Positions 43,445-52,055 are shown, counted from the first letter of the stretch. The stretch is DNA of 64,000 nt from Nocardia yamanashiensis NBRC 100130 (GCF_001613325.1 NZ_BDCD01000030.1:1-64000), one strand, 5' to 3'. Numbers and translations: made by a program. The notes: generated by a model from the letters alone, not told the origin.

Positions 43445-43714
43445 TCAGACTCGTCGCCGACCGGTTGCCAAGCCGACCAGGAACAGCAGGATGACGGCTC
43501 CCGCGAGACAGGTCAGGAAGCTGAAGATCAGGCCGCCGCCTTCGACGTCCACGCCGAACAGGCGCAACAGGAATCCGCCGATCAAGCCGCCGATCACGCC
43601 GACCACGATATTGAGCAGGATTCCCTGCTGAGCGTCGGTGCCCATGAACTTGCTGGCGATCCAACCGGCGAGTCCGCCGATCACGATCCAGCCGATGATC
43701 CCTAGTCCGAGCAT
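43445..43714 (-). CDS. GlsB/YeaQ/YmgE-family stress membrane protein
   Basis: This 89-residue protein has three membrane segments and the family pattern GLGIIGWIVIGGLAGWIASKFMG and GVIGGLIGGFLLRLFG. It has GAAGGAGGAG before the ATG and a GATT-N15-GGGTAA promoter 52 bp upstream. These transglycosylase-associated-type proteins are general-stress proteins of unknown mechanism. Confidence 0.92.
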   Translation of the reverse strand: MLGLGIIGWIVIGGLAGWIASKFMGTDAQQGILLNIVVGVIGGLIGGFLLRLFGVDVEGGGLIFSFLTCLAGAVILLFLVGLATGRRRV

Positions 43715-43765
43715 GGCTCCTCCTTCGAGTGCGCGGCACCGTCGCCCGGTGCCTCCGCCGGTGCC

Positions 43766-43790
43766 TTACCCCGGCAAATCGGTACTAATC
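43766..43790 (-). promoter_or_regulatory. SigF/SigB-type promoter for the GlsB-like gene
   Basis: On the minus strand GATT (43787-43790), 15 nt, then GGGTAA (43766-43771), 52 bp before the ATG at 43714. Confidence 0.6.
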
Positions 43791-43822
43791 CGGCAAGCGT
43801 GATGTCGCCGGCTGCGGGGAGG

Positions 43823-44146
43823 TCAATGTCCCTGCCGGATCTCCGGATCGGCATTCCTGCCGCGATGCCGGCGTCGCCACTCCAGGAAGAGCACCACGGC
43901 GCCCGCGATGAACAGCACCGCGCAGGCGATCCCGCCGACCACGGCCCATCCTCCGAATCCGTAGCCCGCGGAGACCAGGGCCAAGGCGAGGGCGACGATG
44001 CTCAGTCCCAGCAGGGTGAGTCCCGCCACGTTGGTGCCGTCTTCGATTCCTTCGCCCGCGTGCCGCTTCGGGGTTCCCCGGCCCCAGCGTGAACCGGCAC
44101 GATTCCGGCCCGCGGTACCGCGCGGCGTCGTTTCGTGGTTCGCCAT
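43823..44146 (-). CDS. Small two-helix membrane protein
   Basis: This 107-residue protein has a basic N-terminal third (GRNRAGSRWGRGTPKRHAGEG) followed by two membrane helices (VAGLTLLGLSIVALALALVS and VVGGIACAVLFIAGAVVLFL) and a basic tail. GAAGGAG precedes the ATG at 44146. It has its own GATT-N15-GGGTAG promoter, back-to-back with that of the haem-oxygenase-like gene. It resembles small actinobacterial stress membrane proteins; I cannot name the family. Confidence 0.75.
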   Translation of the reverse strand: MANHETTPRGTAGRNRAGSRWGRGTPKRHAGEGIEDGTNVAGLTLLGLSIVALALALVSAGYGFGGWAVVGGIACAVLFIAGAVVLFLEWRRRHRGRNADPEIRQGH

Positions 44147-44187
44147 CGACAACTCCTTCGCACCAGGGTCTCCCTATCGGTCCGGTA

Positions 44188-44212
44188 CTACCCCGAGACC
44201 GATTGCCGAATC
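44188..44212 (-). promoter_or_regulatory. SigF/SigB-type promoter for the small membrane protein gene
   Basis: On the minus strand GATT (44209-44212), 15 nt, then GGGTAG (44188-44193), 42 bp before the ATG at 44146. It lies 5 bp from the divergent promoter at 44218-44242. Confidence 0.6.
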
Positions 44213-44217
44213 GTCCC

Positions 44218-44242
44218 GATTGACTGGATCGGTAGCGGGTAG
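44218..44242 (+). promoter_or_regulatory. SigF/SigB-type promoter for the haem-oxygenase-like operon
   Basis: GATT (44218-44221), 15 nt, then GGGTAG (44237-44242), 38 bp before the ATG at 44280. Confidence 0.6.
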
Positions 44243-44279
44243 ATCGAGGCAGTCAGCTGTACCCGCTTCGAAGGAGACG

Positions 44280-45350
44280 ATGGTGCGGACCGTGTCCGTG
44301 GCGAGAACGCCGCTACCGCAACCCTGTGGCGAACTGTCAGCACGGGTGCTCGAGACGCTCGGCAAGCCCGCAGGATCGCCCGTGCCCGCATTGCCCGCGC
44401 CGGCCGGCCCTTACGATCGCGATCCGCAGCTGGCGTTGTACGTCTGCTATGCGCTGCACTACCAGGGTTTCGCCGGCGTCGATGACAGCTGGGAATGGGA
44501 CCCCGGACTGTTGGGCCTCCGCGCGGGACTGGAACGACGTTTCCTGGACGCGCTCTACGCCGATGCCGGTGACGGCGGTGACGTCATGGCCGAACTCGAC
44601 GAACTACTCCTCGTGCCCGACGAGGAGAGCGGTGTCGCGGCGTTTCTACGCGATGAGGGCAAGCCGTGGCAGGTACGCGAATATTTCGTGCACCGATCGA
44701 TCCTGCATCACCAGGAAGCCGACCCGTATGCCTGGCTGATCCCGCGATTGCGCGGGCGCGCCAAAGCAGCGCTGGTCGCGGTCGAGTTCGACGAGTTCGG
44801 CGGTGGTCGCGCGGATCGAATTCATCAGCGGCTCTTCGCTGATCTGCTGGAGGGCGCGGGGCTGAATCCGGACTATCTGCATTACCTGGACGTGGTGCCC
44901 GCACCGATGCTCGCGCTCGTGAACATGATGTCGCTGTTCGGCTTACATCGCGAGTTGCGCGGCGCGGGAGTCGGGCATTTCGCGTCAGTGGAAATCACCT
45001 CCTCGCCCGCCTCGCGCCGCATGGTCGAAGCACTCGAACGGCTCGACGCCGACCCCGCGTGCGTCACCTTCTATCGCGAACACGTCGAAGCCGACGCCGT
45101 GCACGAACAACTCATGCGGCGCGAGGTGATCGGCGATCTGCTCGAGCGCGAACCCGAACTCGACGCCTCGATGGCATTCGGCATTCGCGCCACCGGATTC
45201 CTGGAAGACCGCTTCGCCGACCACGTGCTGAAGTGCTGGCGAGCGGACCGCCGCTCGCTGCTCGGCAATGTGGAGCCCGATGGGCGGGGCGATACTTCGA
45301 TGGCCCGACCGCGAATAGAGCGCGAATATGCGGCTATTCGGAACAAGTGA
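44280..45350 (+). CDS. Iron-containing redox enzyme, haem-oxygenase-like fold
   Basis: This 356-residue, mainly helical protein belongs to the iron-containing redox enzyme group with a haem-oxygenase-like fold. Likely metal-ligand segments are REYFVHRSILHHQEADPY, VEFDEFGGGRADRIHQRLF and FYREHVEADAVHEQL, each with Glu/His pairs placed on helices. AAGGAGA precedes the ATG. It opens a three-gene operon with a methyltransferase (TGATG overlap) and a CDGSH protein, under a stress promoter. The reaction is unknown. Confidence 0.82.
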   Translation: MVRTVSVARTPLPQPCGELSARVLETLGKPAGSPVPALPAPAGPYDRDPQLALYVCYALHYQGFAGVDDSWEWDPGLLGLRAGLERRFLDALYADAGDGGDVMAELDELLLVPDEESGVAAFLRDEGKPWQVREYFVHRSILHHQEADPYAWLIPRLRGRAKAALVAVEFDEFGGGRADRIHQRLFADLLEGAGLNPDYLHYLDVVPAPMLALVNMMSLFGLHRELRGAGVGHFASVEITSSPASRRMVEALERLDADPACVTFYREHVEADAVHEQLMRREVIGDLLEREPELDASMAFGIRATGFLEDRFADHVLKCWRADRRSLLGNVEPDGRGDTSMARPRIEREYAAIRNK

Positions 45351-46003
45351 TGTTGATTCGCATGCCCGGTGTGTACCGGCCGCAAGCCGATACCCGTTTG
45401 CTGGCAACAGCCATGCACGGTGCGGCGATACCGCCGGGCAGCCGCATTCTCGACGTGTGCACCGGGACCGGAACTCTCGCCCTCGAGGCCACCCGGATTC
45501 CCGCGGCAGCCGTGACAGCCGTGGACATCTCACGGCCCGCGCTGATCACGGCCTGGCTGAACGCCCGGGTCCGCGGGCGCCCCATCGAGCTGATCCACGG
45601 CGATTTCCGAACTGCGCTGCGCGGCAGGCACTTCGACGCGATCGTCTGCAATCCGCCGTACGTGCCCTGCCCCGGCGGTGAGCCGCCGCGTGGCGCCGCG
45701 CGCAGCTGGGATGCCGGTGCCGACGGTCGTTCGGCCATCGATTCGCTGTGTCTGCTCGCGCCTGAATTGCTCTCCAGCACCGGCATATTGCTGATGGTGC
45801 AGTCGGCCCTGTGCGGAGTGGACGACACCCTGCACCAGCTCCGGGATTCCGGTCTGAAGGCCGCCGTCGTCGCGCGCGCGGAGGTGCCGTTCGGCCCGGT
45901 GCTCAACGGCCGCTTCGGATGGTTACTGGAACGGGGCCTGATCTCGCCCGGTCAATTCAGAGAGGAACTGGTGGTTGTCCGTGCCGACCGACCCCGGAAA
46001 TAG
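45350..46003 (+). CDS. HemK-like class I SAM methyltransferase
   Basis: This 217-residue protein has SAM motif I (ILDVCTGTGTLALEA) and the NPPY signature (DAIVCNPPYVPCPGG) that marks N-methyltransferases of the HemK/PrmC type acting on glutamine amides or nucleic-acid bases. The N-terminus GVYRPQADTRLLATAM is typical of the group. The ATG shares one base with the upstream stop (TGATG). The substrate may be the neighbouring redox enzyme, but that is a guess. Confidence 0.85.
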   Translation: MLIRMPGVYRPQADTRLLATAMHGAAIPPGSRILDVCTGTGTLALEATRIPAAAVTAVDISRPALITAWLNARVRGRPIELIHGDFRTALRGRHFDAIVCNPPYVPCPGGEPPRGAARSWDAGADGRSAIDSLCLLAPELLSSTGILLMVQSALCGVDDTLHQLRDSGLKAAVVARAEVPFGPVLNGRFGWLLERGLISPGQFREELVVVRADRPRK

Positions 46004-46190
46004 CCGCCGCACAATCACTTACACCGCCGACGGGCCTGCCCTGGTGGAGGGCCCCATCGATGTGGTGACTGCCGACGGCCGCACCCTGCATTGCGACCGC
46101 TGCGTGGTGGCCCTGTGTCAATGCCGGCGTTCTGCCATCTACCCGCTGTGCGACACGAGTCACCGCAAGCGCCGGCGGCCCGAAAGCTGA
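45975..46190 (+). CDS. CDGSH-type iron-sulfur protein
   Basis: This 71-residue protein has the 2Fe-2S motif C-x-C-x2-S-x3-P-x-C-D-x-S-H as CQCRRSAIYPLCDTSH, with three Cys and one His as ligands. It overlaps the methyltransferase gene by 29 nt. The start is TTG at 45975 (GAGGA upstream) or GTG at 45981. CDGSH clusters take part in electron transfer or cluster donation, which fits a redox partner for the haem-oxygenase-like enzyme. Confidence 0.85.
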   Translation: MSVPTDPGNSRRTITYTADGPALVEGPIDVVTADGRTLHCDRCVVALCQCRRSAIYPLCDTSHRKRRRPES

Positions 46191-46209
46191 TCCGGCGCTT
46201 GCGACTCGC

Positions 46210-46692
46210 TTACTCTCCCGGATAGTTCTGCTCGGCGAGCAACCGAGCCAGATGCGCCGCATTCCGCGCCAGTGTCGAGGTGGCAGCGGCAACCGCGCAT
46301 GGCGTTTCATCCAGATCGCGATAATCCGTACTGCCCATGGCCTGATCGTTCCAATAGGTGCACCCCTGAGCGGGAATACCGAACCCGATATCGTTCAGCG
46401 CCTGGAACAGATCGGCGCAAATCTTCTGCGCCCCATCCTCATTACCGACGACCGCCACCGTGGCGACCTTGCCGGTCAGGACGGGCCGTCCGGCATCGTC
46501 GGTATTGGACAGCTCGGCGTCCAAACGCTCCAGAACTCGTTGCGTGACCGAAGACATGTGGCCCAGCCAGGTCGGCGTCGACACCACCAGGATGTCGGCG
46601 GCCAGAATGTCGGCGCGAATGGTCGGCCACTCATCCCCGGGCCCCGCGTCGGCTTCGACTCCCGGCGCCAGGTCGTAGTCGACCACTCGCAA
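46210..46692 (-). pseudogene. NAD(P)H-dependent oxidoreductase/flavodoxin fold, N-terminus missing
   Basis: The 160 residues match the latter part of the flavodoxin-fold reductases (ADILVVSTPTWLGHMSSVTQRVLERLD, VATVAVVGNEDGAQKICADLFQALNDIGF, AQGCTYWNDQAMGSTDY). The first beta strand and FMN phosphate loop, about 35-40 residues, are absent. An in-frame stop lies 11 codons upstream of VVDYD. A TTG at 46692 with GAGGAG could allow translation of the remnant. Without the FMN loop it is unlikely to bind flavin normally. Confidence 0.6.
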
Positions 46693-46746
46693 CTCACTCC
46701 TCGATTCAATGGCCTTTCACGGAAACCAGCTGTACCCCTACGTCAT

Positions 46747-47208
46747 TCACCGACCGGGCCGCGGCACGTCACCGCGCCACGCGCCGGTCTCCTGCGGCCG
46801 GTTCTCGATGAATTCCTTGAACCGCTTCAGATCCCCCTTGATCCGATGGTCGAGGACGCCGGTCTTGTCGGCGACGTTCTCGATGAATCCCTCGGGATCG
46901 ATATCCATCTGGGTGATGATGCGGGTGGTGTCGTCGTCGATGCGGTGGAAGGTCACCACACCGGCATGGCACGGCCCGCTGTCGGAATGCCAGGCCACCC
47001 GCTCGTCGGGATGCTGTTCGGTGATGGTGGCGTCGAATTCGCGCTCCACCGGCCCGATCTTGACCCGCCAGTGCGTGCGCGTCGGGCCGAGCTGCTCGAC
47101 CTGCTCCACACCCTCCATGAACTCCGGGAAGGACTCGAACTGCGTCCACTGGTTGTAGGCGGTGTGCAGCGGCACCTCGACGTTCTCCGACGCGGTGATG
47201 GTGCTCAT
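46747..47208 (-). CDS. SRPBCC-family protein (CoxG/START-like), stress promoter
   Basis: This 153-residue protein starts STITASENVEVPLHTAYNQWTQFESFPEFMEGVEQV and has the helix-grip fold of the polyketide cyclase/dehydrase group. GAGGAG precedes the ATG. GTTT-N15-GGGTAG lies 35 bp upstream. Ligand unknown. Confidence 0.87.
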   Translation of the reverse strand: MSTITASENVEVPLHTAYNQWTQFESFPEFMEGVEQVEQLGPTRTHWRVKIGPVEREFDATITEQHPDERVAWHSDSGPCHAGVVTFHRIDDDTTRIITQMDIDPEGFIENVADKTGVLDHRIKGDLKRFKEFIENRPQETGAWRGDVPRPGR

Positions 47209-47242
47209 TTGATCTCCTCAATTTGTCGGCACTGTCCACCGC

Positions 47243-47267
47243 CTACCCCGTCATTCGCGACGGAAAC
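47243..47267 (-). promoter_or_regulatory. SigF/SigB-type promoter for the SRPBCC gene
   Basis: On the minus strand GTTT (47264-47267), 15 nt, then GGGTAG (47243-47248), 35 bp before the ATG at 47208. It is a full match to the mycobacterial SigF form. Confidence 0.65.
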
Positions 47268-47295
47268 GGTTCGATGGCAAGGGTGTTCGTGCTCG

Positions 47296-48645
47296 TTAAC
47301 GGTGCGCCGGATCGCCGGCATCGCGTGCGACCACGCGCAAGGTCCGCAGTTCCGGGTCCGCCGGATCGGGGACGTTCATCCCGGCGGTGATACCCGTGCG
47401 CAAGTAGTCGACGACCGCGGCATCGATGAGCTCGCCAGGCACGATCACAGGAATCCCCGGCGGGTACGGCGTCACCTGCTCGGCCGCGATACGACCCGCG
47501 GCCTGCTCGGCCGGCACGGTTTCGACGCCCCGAAGAACGCATCGCGCGGCGACATCACGGTGTCGAGTTGCAGTTCGCGCGGTGCGGGCAGCCGGATGCC
47601 ATGGGGCTTCGGGTCTTCGCACTGGACGCGCCAGGCGGCGAGTGCGTCGTGGAGGGTGTCGAGGCTGTGCTTGTCGTCGCTCATGGACAGGGTCGCGAGA
47701 ATGCGGCGATGGTCGCTGTGGCCGAGGTCGAGGAGCCGGTGCTCGCGGAGCCAGTCGGCGTTCGCGGCCGTAGTCGGCGACTTGCAATGCGTCGCTCAGC
47801 AATTCGTGCCCGTGCTCGACCATCTGCCGTCGCCAGCCGTCGATCGGGGCGTACAGCAGCACATTCGGGCTGGTGGTCATCAGCAGGTCGGCGCACTCGG
47901 TCAGCCGGTCACGGTCGATGAGGTCGCCCTGTACATGGAACACCGACCCCTGCTCGAACCCAGCGCCCATCTTGTGGACGCTGACCACGCAAATGTCCGC
48001 GCCCGCGTCCATGGCCCACGTGGGTAGGTCCGGATGGAACGGCAGATGCGCGCCCCACGCCTCATCGACGATGAGCGGTTTGCCGTACTCGTGGCAGACG
48101 TCCGCGATGCCCTCGAGGTCCGCGCAGGTGCCGTACGGGCTGGGGCTGACGATGAGCGCCCCCGCCGCCTCGGGATGGTCCTGCCACGCCTGGCGGACCT
48201 GCTCGGGTGACGGCGGATGCGAAAAGTGCCGCTCCGCATCCCATCTCGGGGTGATCCAATACGGCCGCACCCCCGAGAAGATCAATCCCGCGACGATCGA
48301 CTTGTGACTGTCGCGGCCCAGGATCAGCCCGCCGTCGCCGCCCGCGACCGCCATCATCGCCGCCTTCACCGACAGCGAACTCCCGCAGGTGGAAAAGAAA
48401 GCGTATTCGGCGCCGACCGCATCGGCCATCAGCTCCTCGGCATCGCTGAGATGATGCCCGCGCGCGAGCCGATCATCCATGCCCGGGGCCGCGAGCACAT
48501 CCGCGCGCAGGGCGCCTCCCAGCACTTCACGGACGCGCTCATCGGCGCCGCGGCCCTGCCGGTGGCCGGGCGGAGTGAATCCGTAGCGGCCGAGCCGCTG
48601 GTATTCGGCCAGGGCGTCGAGCACCGGAGCCACCGAATGATCCAT
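47296..48645 (-). pseudogene. Orn/Lys/Arg decarboxylase with two compensating frameshifts
   Basis: The frame is open for 449 residues. The front (PLP-fold, VSPSPYGTCADLEG, VDEAWGAH, lysine in SVHKMGAGFEQGS) and the end (TPYPPGIPVIVPGELI) fit a PLP-dependent decarboxylase. Residues from about 291 to 369 read as Arg/Pro-rich nonsense (APRPRPQRPSPHS). The expected sequence there (LLDLGHSDHRRILATL, DALAAWRVQCEDP, SPRDAFFGA) is present in another frame between about 47773 and 47537. One extra G near 47773 and one missing base near 47537 explain this. If real, the protein has a scrambled 79-residue segment; a sequencing or assembly error is also possible. Confidence 0.75.
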
Positions 48646-48767
48646 CGTCTCCTCCTTCGCATGCTTCTGCCCCGGCGATAACCGGATCCGCGGCAGTTAA
48701 CCGTCAGCGTCGCCACGTACAGGCGCAGGGGAGCGATGTCGGACCGTATTTCCAGGTGCGGAGGTGG

Positions 48768-49154
48768 CTAGCCGACCCCGCCGGTGCCCCAGGATTGCGG
48801 CGGCGTGGAATTCGGGCGGACGCGCCTGGGGCCGGACAGGTCGGCGCGCCGGCGGGGATGCCTGCCGCTGCCGCCGATCCACGCGCCGCGCACCGCCGCC
48901 GGTGACAGCGGGAACGAGTCCCGCATCGGACAGGCCCGGTCGCCGGGACGGAATTGCAGGTCCGCATCGTCGGGATCGACGTCGAGGCGAGCGCGCAGGA
49001 CGGTCATCGCGGCGTCGAGGCGTGCGAGGGTGGTTTTGATGTCGTGCGGCAGTCCGTAGCCGGCGCACAGTGAGGCTTGCTCGTCCATCATTCGACGAAG
49101 CAGTCGCAGGGCGGCGAATGTAGAAGTGAGAAGGCGTTTTTCGGCGGGGGTCAT
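48768..49154 (-). CDS. Small hypothetical protein coupled to a cold-shock gene
   Basis: This 128-residue protein has a helical N-terminal half (KRLLTSTFAALRLLRRMMDEQASLC, IKTTLARLDAAMTVLRARLD) and a basic, low-complexity tail. Its ATG overlaps the stop of the cold-shock gene (ATGA), so it is translated with it. No family recognised. Confidence 0.55.
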   Translation of the reverse strand: MTPAEKRLLTSTFAALRLLRRMMDEQASLCAGYGLPHDIKTTLARLDAAMTVLRARLDVDPDDADLQFRPGDRACPMRDSFPLSPAAVRGAWIGGSGRHPRRRADLSGPRRVRPNSTPPQSWGTGGVG

Positions 49155-49429
49155 GCGTTGTTCGCTTGCGGCCGCACGGTCGCGGCGTGGAGTCCGCGCT
49201 CGTCACGCTCGAGGGTGAAGGTCACCGCCTGATGCTCGGTCAGGGTGCGATAGCCGGGAGTGTCGATATCGGAGTATTCGACGAATACGCGCCGCTCCGG
49301 CTGCCGGTCGGGAGCGATGAACCCGAAGCCCTTGGCGGTGTCGAACCACAGGACCACCCCGCCGACGCGAGGCCACGGAGTTTCGGTTCCAGCATCGCCG
49401 CCAGTTTCGGCTACCGGGGTCGTGGTCAT
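49151..49429 (-). CDS. Cold-shock-domain protein (CspA-like)
   Basis: This 92-residue protein has a single cold-shock domain (about 25-88) with the RNP1-type VLWFDTAKGFGFIAP, then RRVFVEYSDIDTPGYRTLTEHQAVTFTLE. AGAAGGAG precedes the ATG. It is related to 36235-36621 but shorter, without the basic tail. No SigF-like promoter was found upstream. Confidence 0.88.
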   Translation of the reverse strand: MTTTPVAETGGDAGTETPWPRVGGVVLWFDTAKGFGFIAPDRQPERRVFVEYSDIDTPGYRTLTEHQAVTFTLERDERGLHAATVRPQANNA

Positions 49430-49611
49430 GTCGGGCTCCTTCTGGCGGGCTCGCTTCCTCCGACAGGCGACTTCGGTGTGGCCGATCGCGCGTTCGATCC
49501 CTTTGCGCTGGTGGTGTTTACGGACAGGCGATGCCCCGCACCGGGCGTTTCAAACCTGCCCGGTGCTTGCCTCGAGCACCCGCACCCAGGCGAATCCGTG
49601 ATCCTGGGGGA

Positions 49612-50016
49612 TCACTTCTGGTGTGAGCCCTCGCGTTTCTCCAGTCCCACCGCGTCGGCGAGTTCGCTGCGGTGGCGTCCGAGCTCCGGATACTCGGCGC
49701 TGAGTTCGCCCATGAAAGCGGCCAGCGCGTCGGCGATCGCATTGAGCTTGTCCTGCACCGCGGCGTCGCTACGGCGCTGGGTGTTCTGCAGCAGCGCCAC
49801 CAGCAGAAAAGTGATGATGGTGGTCGCGGTGTTGATGACCAGTTGCCAGGTGTCGATGCTCGGGAAGAGCAGAATCGACGGCGCCCAGATCACCACCAGC
49901 GCCACGCAGAAGACGAAAAACCCTGCGCGCGAAGCAAGTGCGCTGACGCTGGTGGCGAACCGGTCGAACACCGACACACTGCCGTTGTCGCGCTGTTTGC
50001 CCGCTGAGGTGTTCAT
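49612..50016 (-). CDS. Low-affinity iron permease-family membrane protein
   Basis: This 134-residue protein has two membrane helices and the family pattern FDRFATSVSALASRAGFFVFCVALVVIWAPS, then DTWQLVINTATTIITFLLVALLQNTQRR, and a charged C-terminal helix. AAAGGAG precedes the ATG at 50016. The family is named for yeast Fet4-like permease relatives; iron transport by the short bacterial forms is not established. Confidence 0.85.
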   Translation of the reverse strand: MNTSAGKQRDNGSVSVFDRFATSVSALASRAGFFVFCVALVVIWAPSILLFPSIDTWQLVINTATTIITFLLVALLQNTQRRSDAAVQDKLNAIADALAAFMGELSAEYPELGRHRSELADAVGLEKREGSHQK

Positions 50017-50051
50017 CTCGCACTCCTTTGCGCCCGACGTCCCGGTTAGTG

Positions 50052-50065
50052 CGGTGGTACCACCG
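50052..50065. promoter_or_regulatory. 14-bp palindrome upstream of the iron permease-like gene
   Basis: CGGTGGTACCACCG is a perfect palindrome 36 bp before the ATG at 50016, a good position for an operator. The 313-bp gap between 50016 and 50330 also holds a 6-codon ORF with a very strong ribosome site at 50180-50200 and the promoter at 50262-50286. Confidence 0.4.
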
Positions 50066-50261
50066 AAAACACCTGGCAAACGGTCCCGTGCGCGACGGCA
50101 CTCGGCTGCGGGCAGGGGCTGAAGCCCTGGATAGCGGTAGCGCTCCGACGTCTCCCATCTGGATACGGAGGAGGAGATCATGCGCGGAATCGGGGGGTAG
50201 GCCACTGCATTGTCGGAGCGGTTGGGTTCGCGCGACCTGCGGTGTGCGGGCAGGTGCTCGC

Positions 50262-50286
50262 GATTCGGTCGGCCGTGACGGGGTAG
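50262..50286 (+). promoter_or_regulatory. SigF/SigB-type promoter for the catalase-related/CinA pair
   Basis: GATT (50262-50265), 15 nt, then GGGTAG (50281-50286), 44 bp before the GTG at 50330. Confidence 0.6.
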
Positions 50287-50329
50287 TGCTCAGAGTGAAC
50301 CGTGAACGCGATCTTGCCGGGAGAACACC

Positions 50330-51043
50330 GTGGGCTTAGCCGACACCGCCGTTTCCAGAACCTTCGAGTTCACCGCTCGGGCCCGCCGCGGACGGGTATT
50401 CCATCCCGCGGGGATGCCGTTCGCGGGCCGGGTGCAGGCGATCGACCCGTACTACCAGAAGCTGCTCGGTGCGTCGGAATGCTCTGCGGTCGTGCGGATT
50501 TCGAAAGGTCTGGGTCTGCCCGGCGGGGTTCCGGATGTGCTGGGCCTGGCTTTCCGTGTGCTCGACCAGGATGGTGAGCCTTGGGATCTGGCGCTGGCGA
50601 CCACCGGTGCCGGGGATTTCACCAGGCTGGTGCCTCGGCCCGCGCGCGGGTGGGCTTCGGCACGCTATGGCAGCCTGATGGCTTACCGTTTCGGCGACGG
50701 ACCGGCCGAATGGCTGACCGCTCGTCCGAGCGCGCCGCAACCGGACACCGCGCATCTCGCCGATCTCTCCGAGAGCGTCCGCACGGGTCCGACCAGTTTC
50801 GAACTCACCGCATCCCCGCGTTCCGGGCCGGAACGCACCTTGGCTCAGCTGCTGGTCACCGAGATGGAGATCGGCGGCGCACCAAGCTATTTCGATCCGG
50901 TCCGCAATTGCCCCGCGGATGTCGAGATACTGCCGCGCGCCTTGGCGACGGTGCGGGCGTGGGCGTACGCCGGCAGTCGGCGCGGCAGCCACCGGGCCGT
51001 GTCCGCGTACGACACGGATTCCCCAGTTGATTCGAGAGGATGA
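50330..51043 (+). CDS. Catalase-related protein (no obvious haem ligand)
   Basis: This 237-residue protein has the catalase-type core pattern RRGRVFHPAGMPFAGRV and SAVVRISKGLGLPGGVPDVLGLAFRV, but is far shorter than catalases and lacks the Tyr haem-ligand helix. Related short proteins are common in actinobacteria and may not be enzymes. The GTG at 50330 follows GGGAGAA. The CinA gene follows 4 bp after the stop. A stress promoter lies upstream. Confidence 0.55.
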   Translation: MGLADTAVSRTFEFTARARRGRVFHPAGMPFAGRVQAIDPYYQKLLGASECSAVVRISKGLGLPGGVPDVLGLAFRVLDQDGEPWDLALATTGAGDFTRLVPRPARGWASARYGSLMAYRFGDGPAEWLTARPSAPQPDTAHLADLSESVRTGPTSFELTASPRSGPERTLAQLLVTEMEIGGAPSYFDPVRNCPADVEILPRALATVRAWAYAGSRRGSHRAVSAYDTDSPVDSRG

Positions 51044-51047
51044 GGCA

Positions 51048-51512
51048 ATGACCGCGATCGACGATCTCGCGCACCGGCTGGCCCAGGTAGCTGGCCGGAC
51101 CGGCCGCACCGTGGCGGTCGCGGAATCGTTGACCTGCGGGAAGCTATCGTCCACGCTCGGCGCGGCACCCGACTCGGCAGAGTGGTTGCGCGGTGGGGTG
51201 GTGGCCTACAGCGAGCAGGTCAAACATCAGGTGCTCGGTGTCCCCGACGTGCCCGTCGTTTCCGAGACCGCCGCGCGGGCCATGGCCTCCGGGGTGCGCA
51301 CGCTGCTCGGTGCCGATATCGCGGTCGCGGTCACGGGCGTCGGCGGACCCGGAGGCCAGGACGGCGAGCCCGCCGGCTCGGTTTGGCTGGCCGTGGACGC
51401 CAAGGGCGGGCAATGGGCACGGCACGAGCAATTCGATTGTGAGCCCGAGGAAGTCCTGGCCGCAGCGATCTATACCGCGCTCACCATGCTGCTCGCGGCT
51501 ATCGAGGAGTGA
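51048..51512 (+). CDS. CinA-family nicotinamide-nucleotide amidohydrolase
   Basis: This 154-residue protein consists of the CinA C-terminal domain only (VAVAESLTCGKLSSTLG, WLRGGVVAYSEQVKHQVLGV, VAVTGVGGPGGQDGEPAGSVWLAV). This PncC-type domain deamidates nicotinamide mononucleotide in NAD recycling. GAGGATGAGG precedes the ATG, 4 bp after the previous gene, so they share the stress promoter at 50262. Confidence 0.9.
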   Translation: MTAIDDLAHRLAQVAGRTGRTVAVAESLTCGKLSSTLGAAPDSAEWLRGGVVAYSEQVKHQVLGVPDVPVVSETAARAMASGVRTLLGADIAVAVTGVGGPGGQDGEPAGSVWLAVDAKGGQWARHEQFDCEPEEVLAAAIYTALTMLLAAIEE

Positions 51513-51599
51513 AATTCCCACGGGCTTTCATCGCCCGGGCGATCATGATCGGTTTCGCTCGCCCGTCACCACAGCCGACCGGCAGGGCTAACGCGAACC

Positions 51600-51779
51600 C
51601 TAGTCCGGGCGCCCGCCCGAAGAGGGCCGCATAACAGCCTCCCACCACGAATCCAGCTCACTCGGCTCCGGCCAGTTGACCGTGGGCACGTCCTCGGCGT
51701 CCTCGGAAATCAACGGCACGGGGCGCTTTTTCCCGTCATCGCGGGCAGGAGTAGTTGGCTCGGGCGGAATTGCAGTCAT
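51600..51779 (-). CDS. Short hypothetical protein (59 aa)
   Basis: This 59-residue acidic and Pro-rich protein has a C-terminal PEPSELDSWWEAVMRPS motif. GGAG precedes the ATG at 51779. No family recognised. The 365 bp from here to 52145 hold the stress promoter and G-tract below. Confidence 0.5.
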   Translation of the reverse strand: MTAIPPEPTTPARDDGKKRPVPLISEDAEDVPTVNWPEPSELDSWWEAVMRPSSGGRPD

Positions 51780-52055
51780 CGCACATCTCCGAATCGCTTG
51801 CCCGGCGCCTGATCTCGCTGGCGCAAGCTGCATAATCAACTCGCGGCAATGATGAACGCCGGAAGTCGACCTCGTCACTGGATCCCGGCCCCCACCGTGA
51901 CCGCCTCGCTGCCCCCACGCCGCCGGACGACAGGATCGACTACGGCCCAGCCTAGGCGAGCAAGGTCACCGGCAGGTCACGCCCGGCCTCATATCCGGCT
52001 TGATATATGGGAAGCGTTGGGGCGCAAGACGATCACGATCGCCTCGACGATCACC

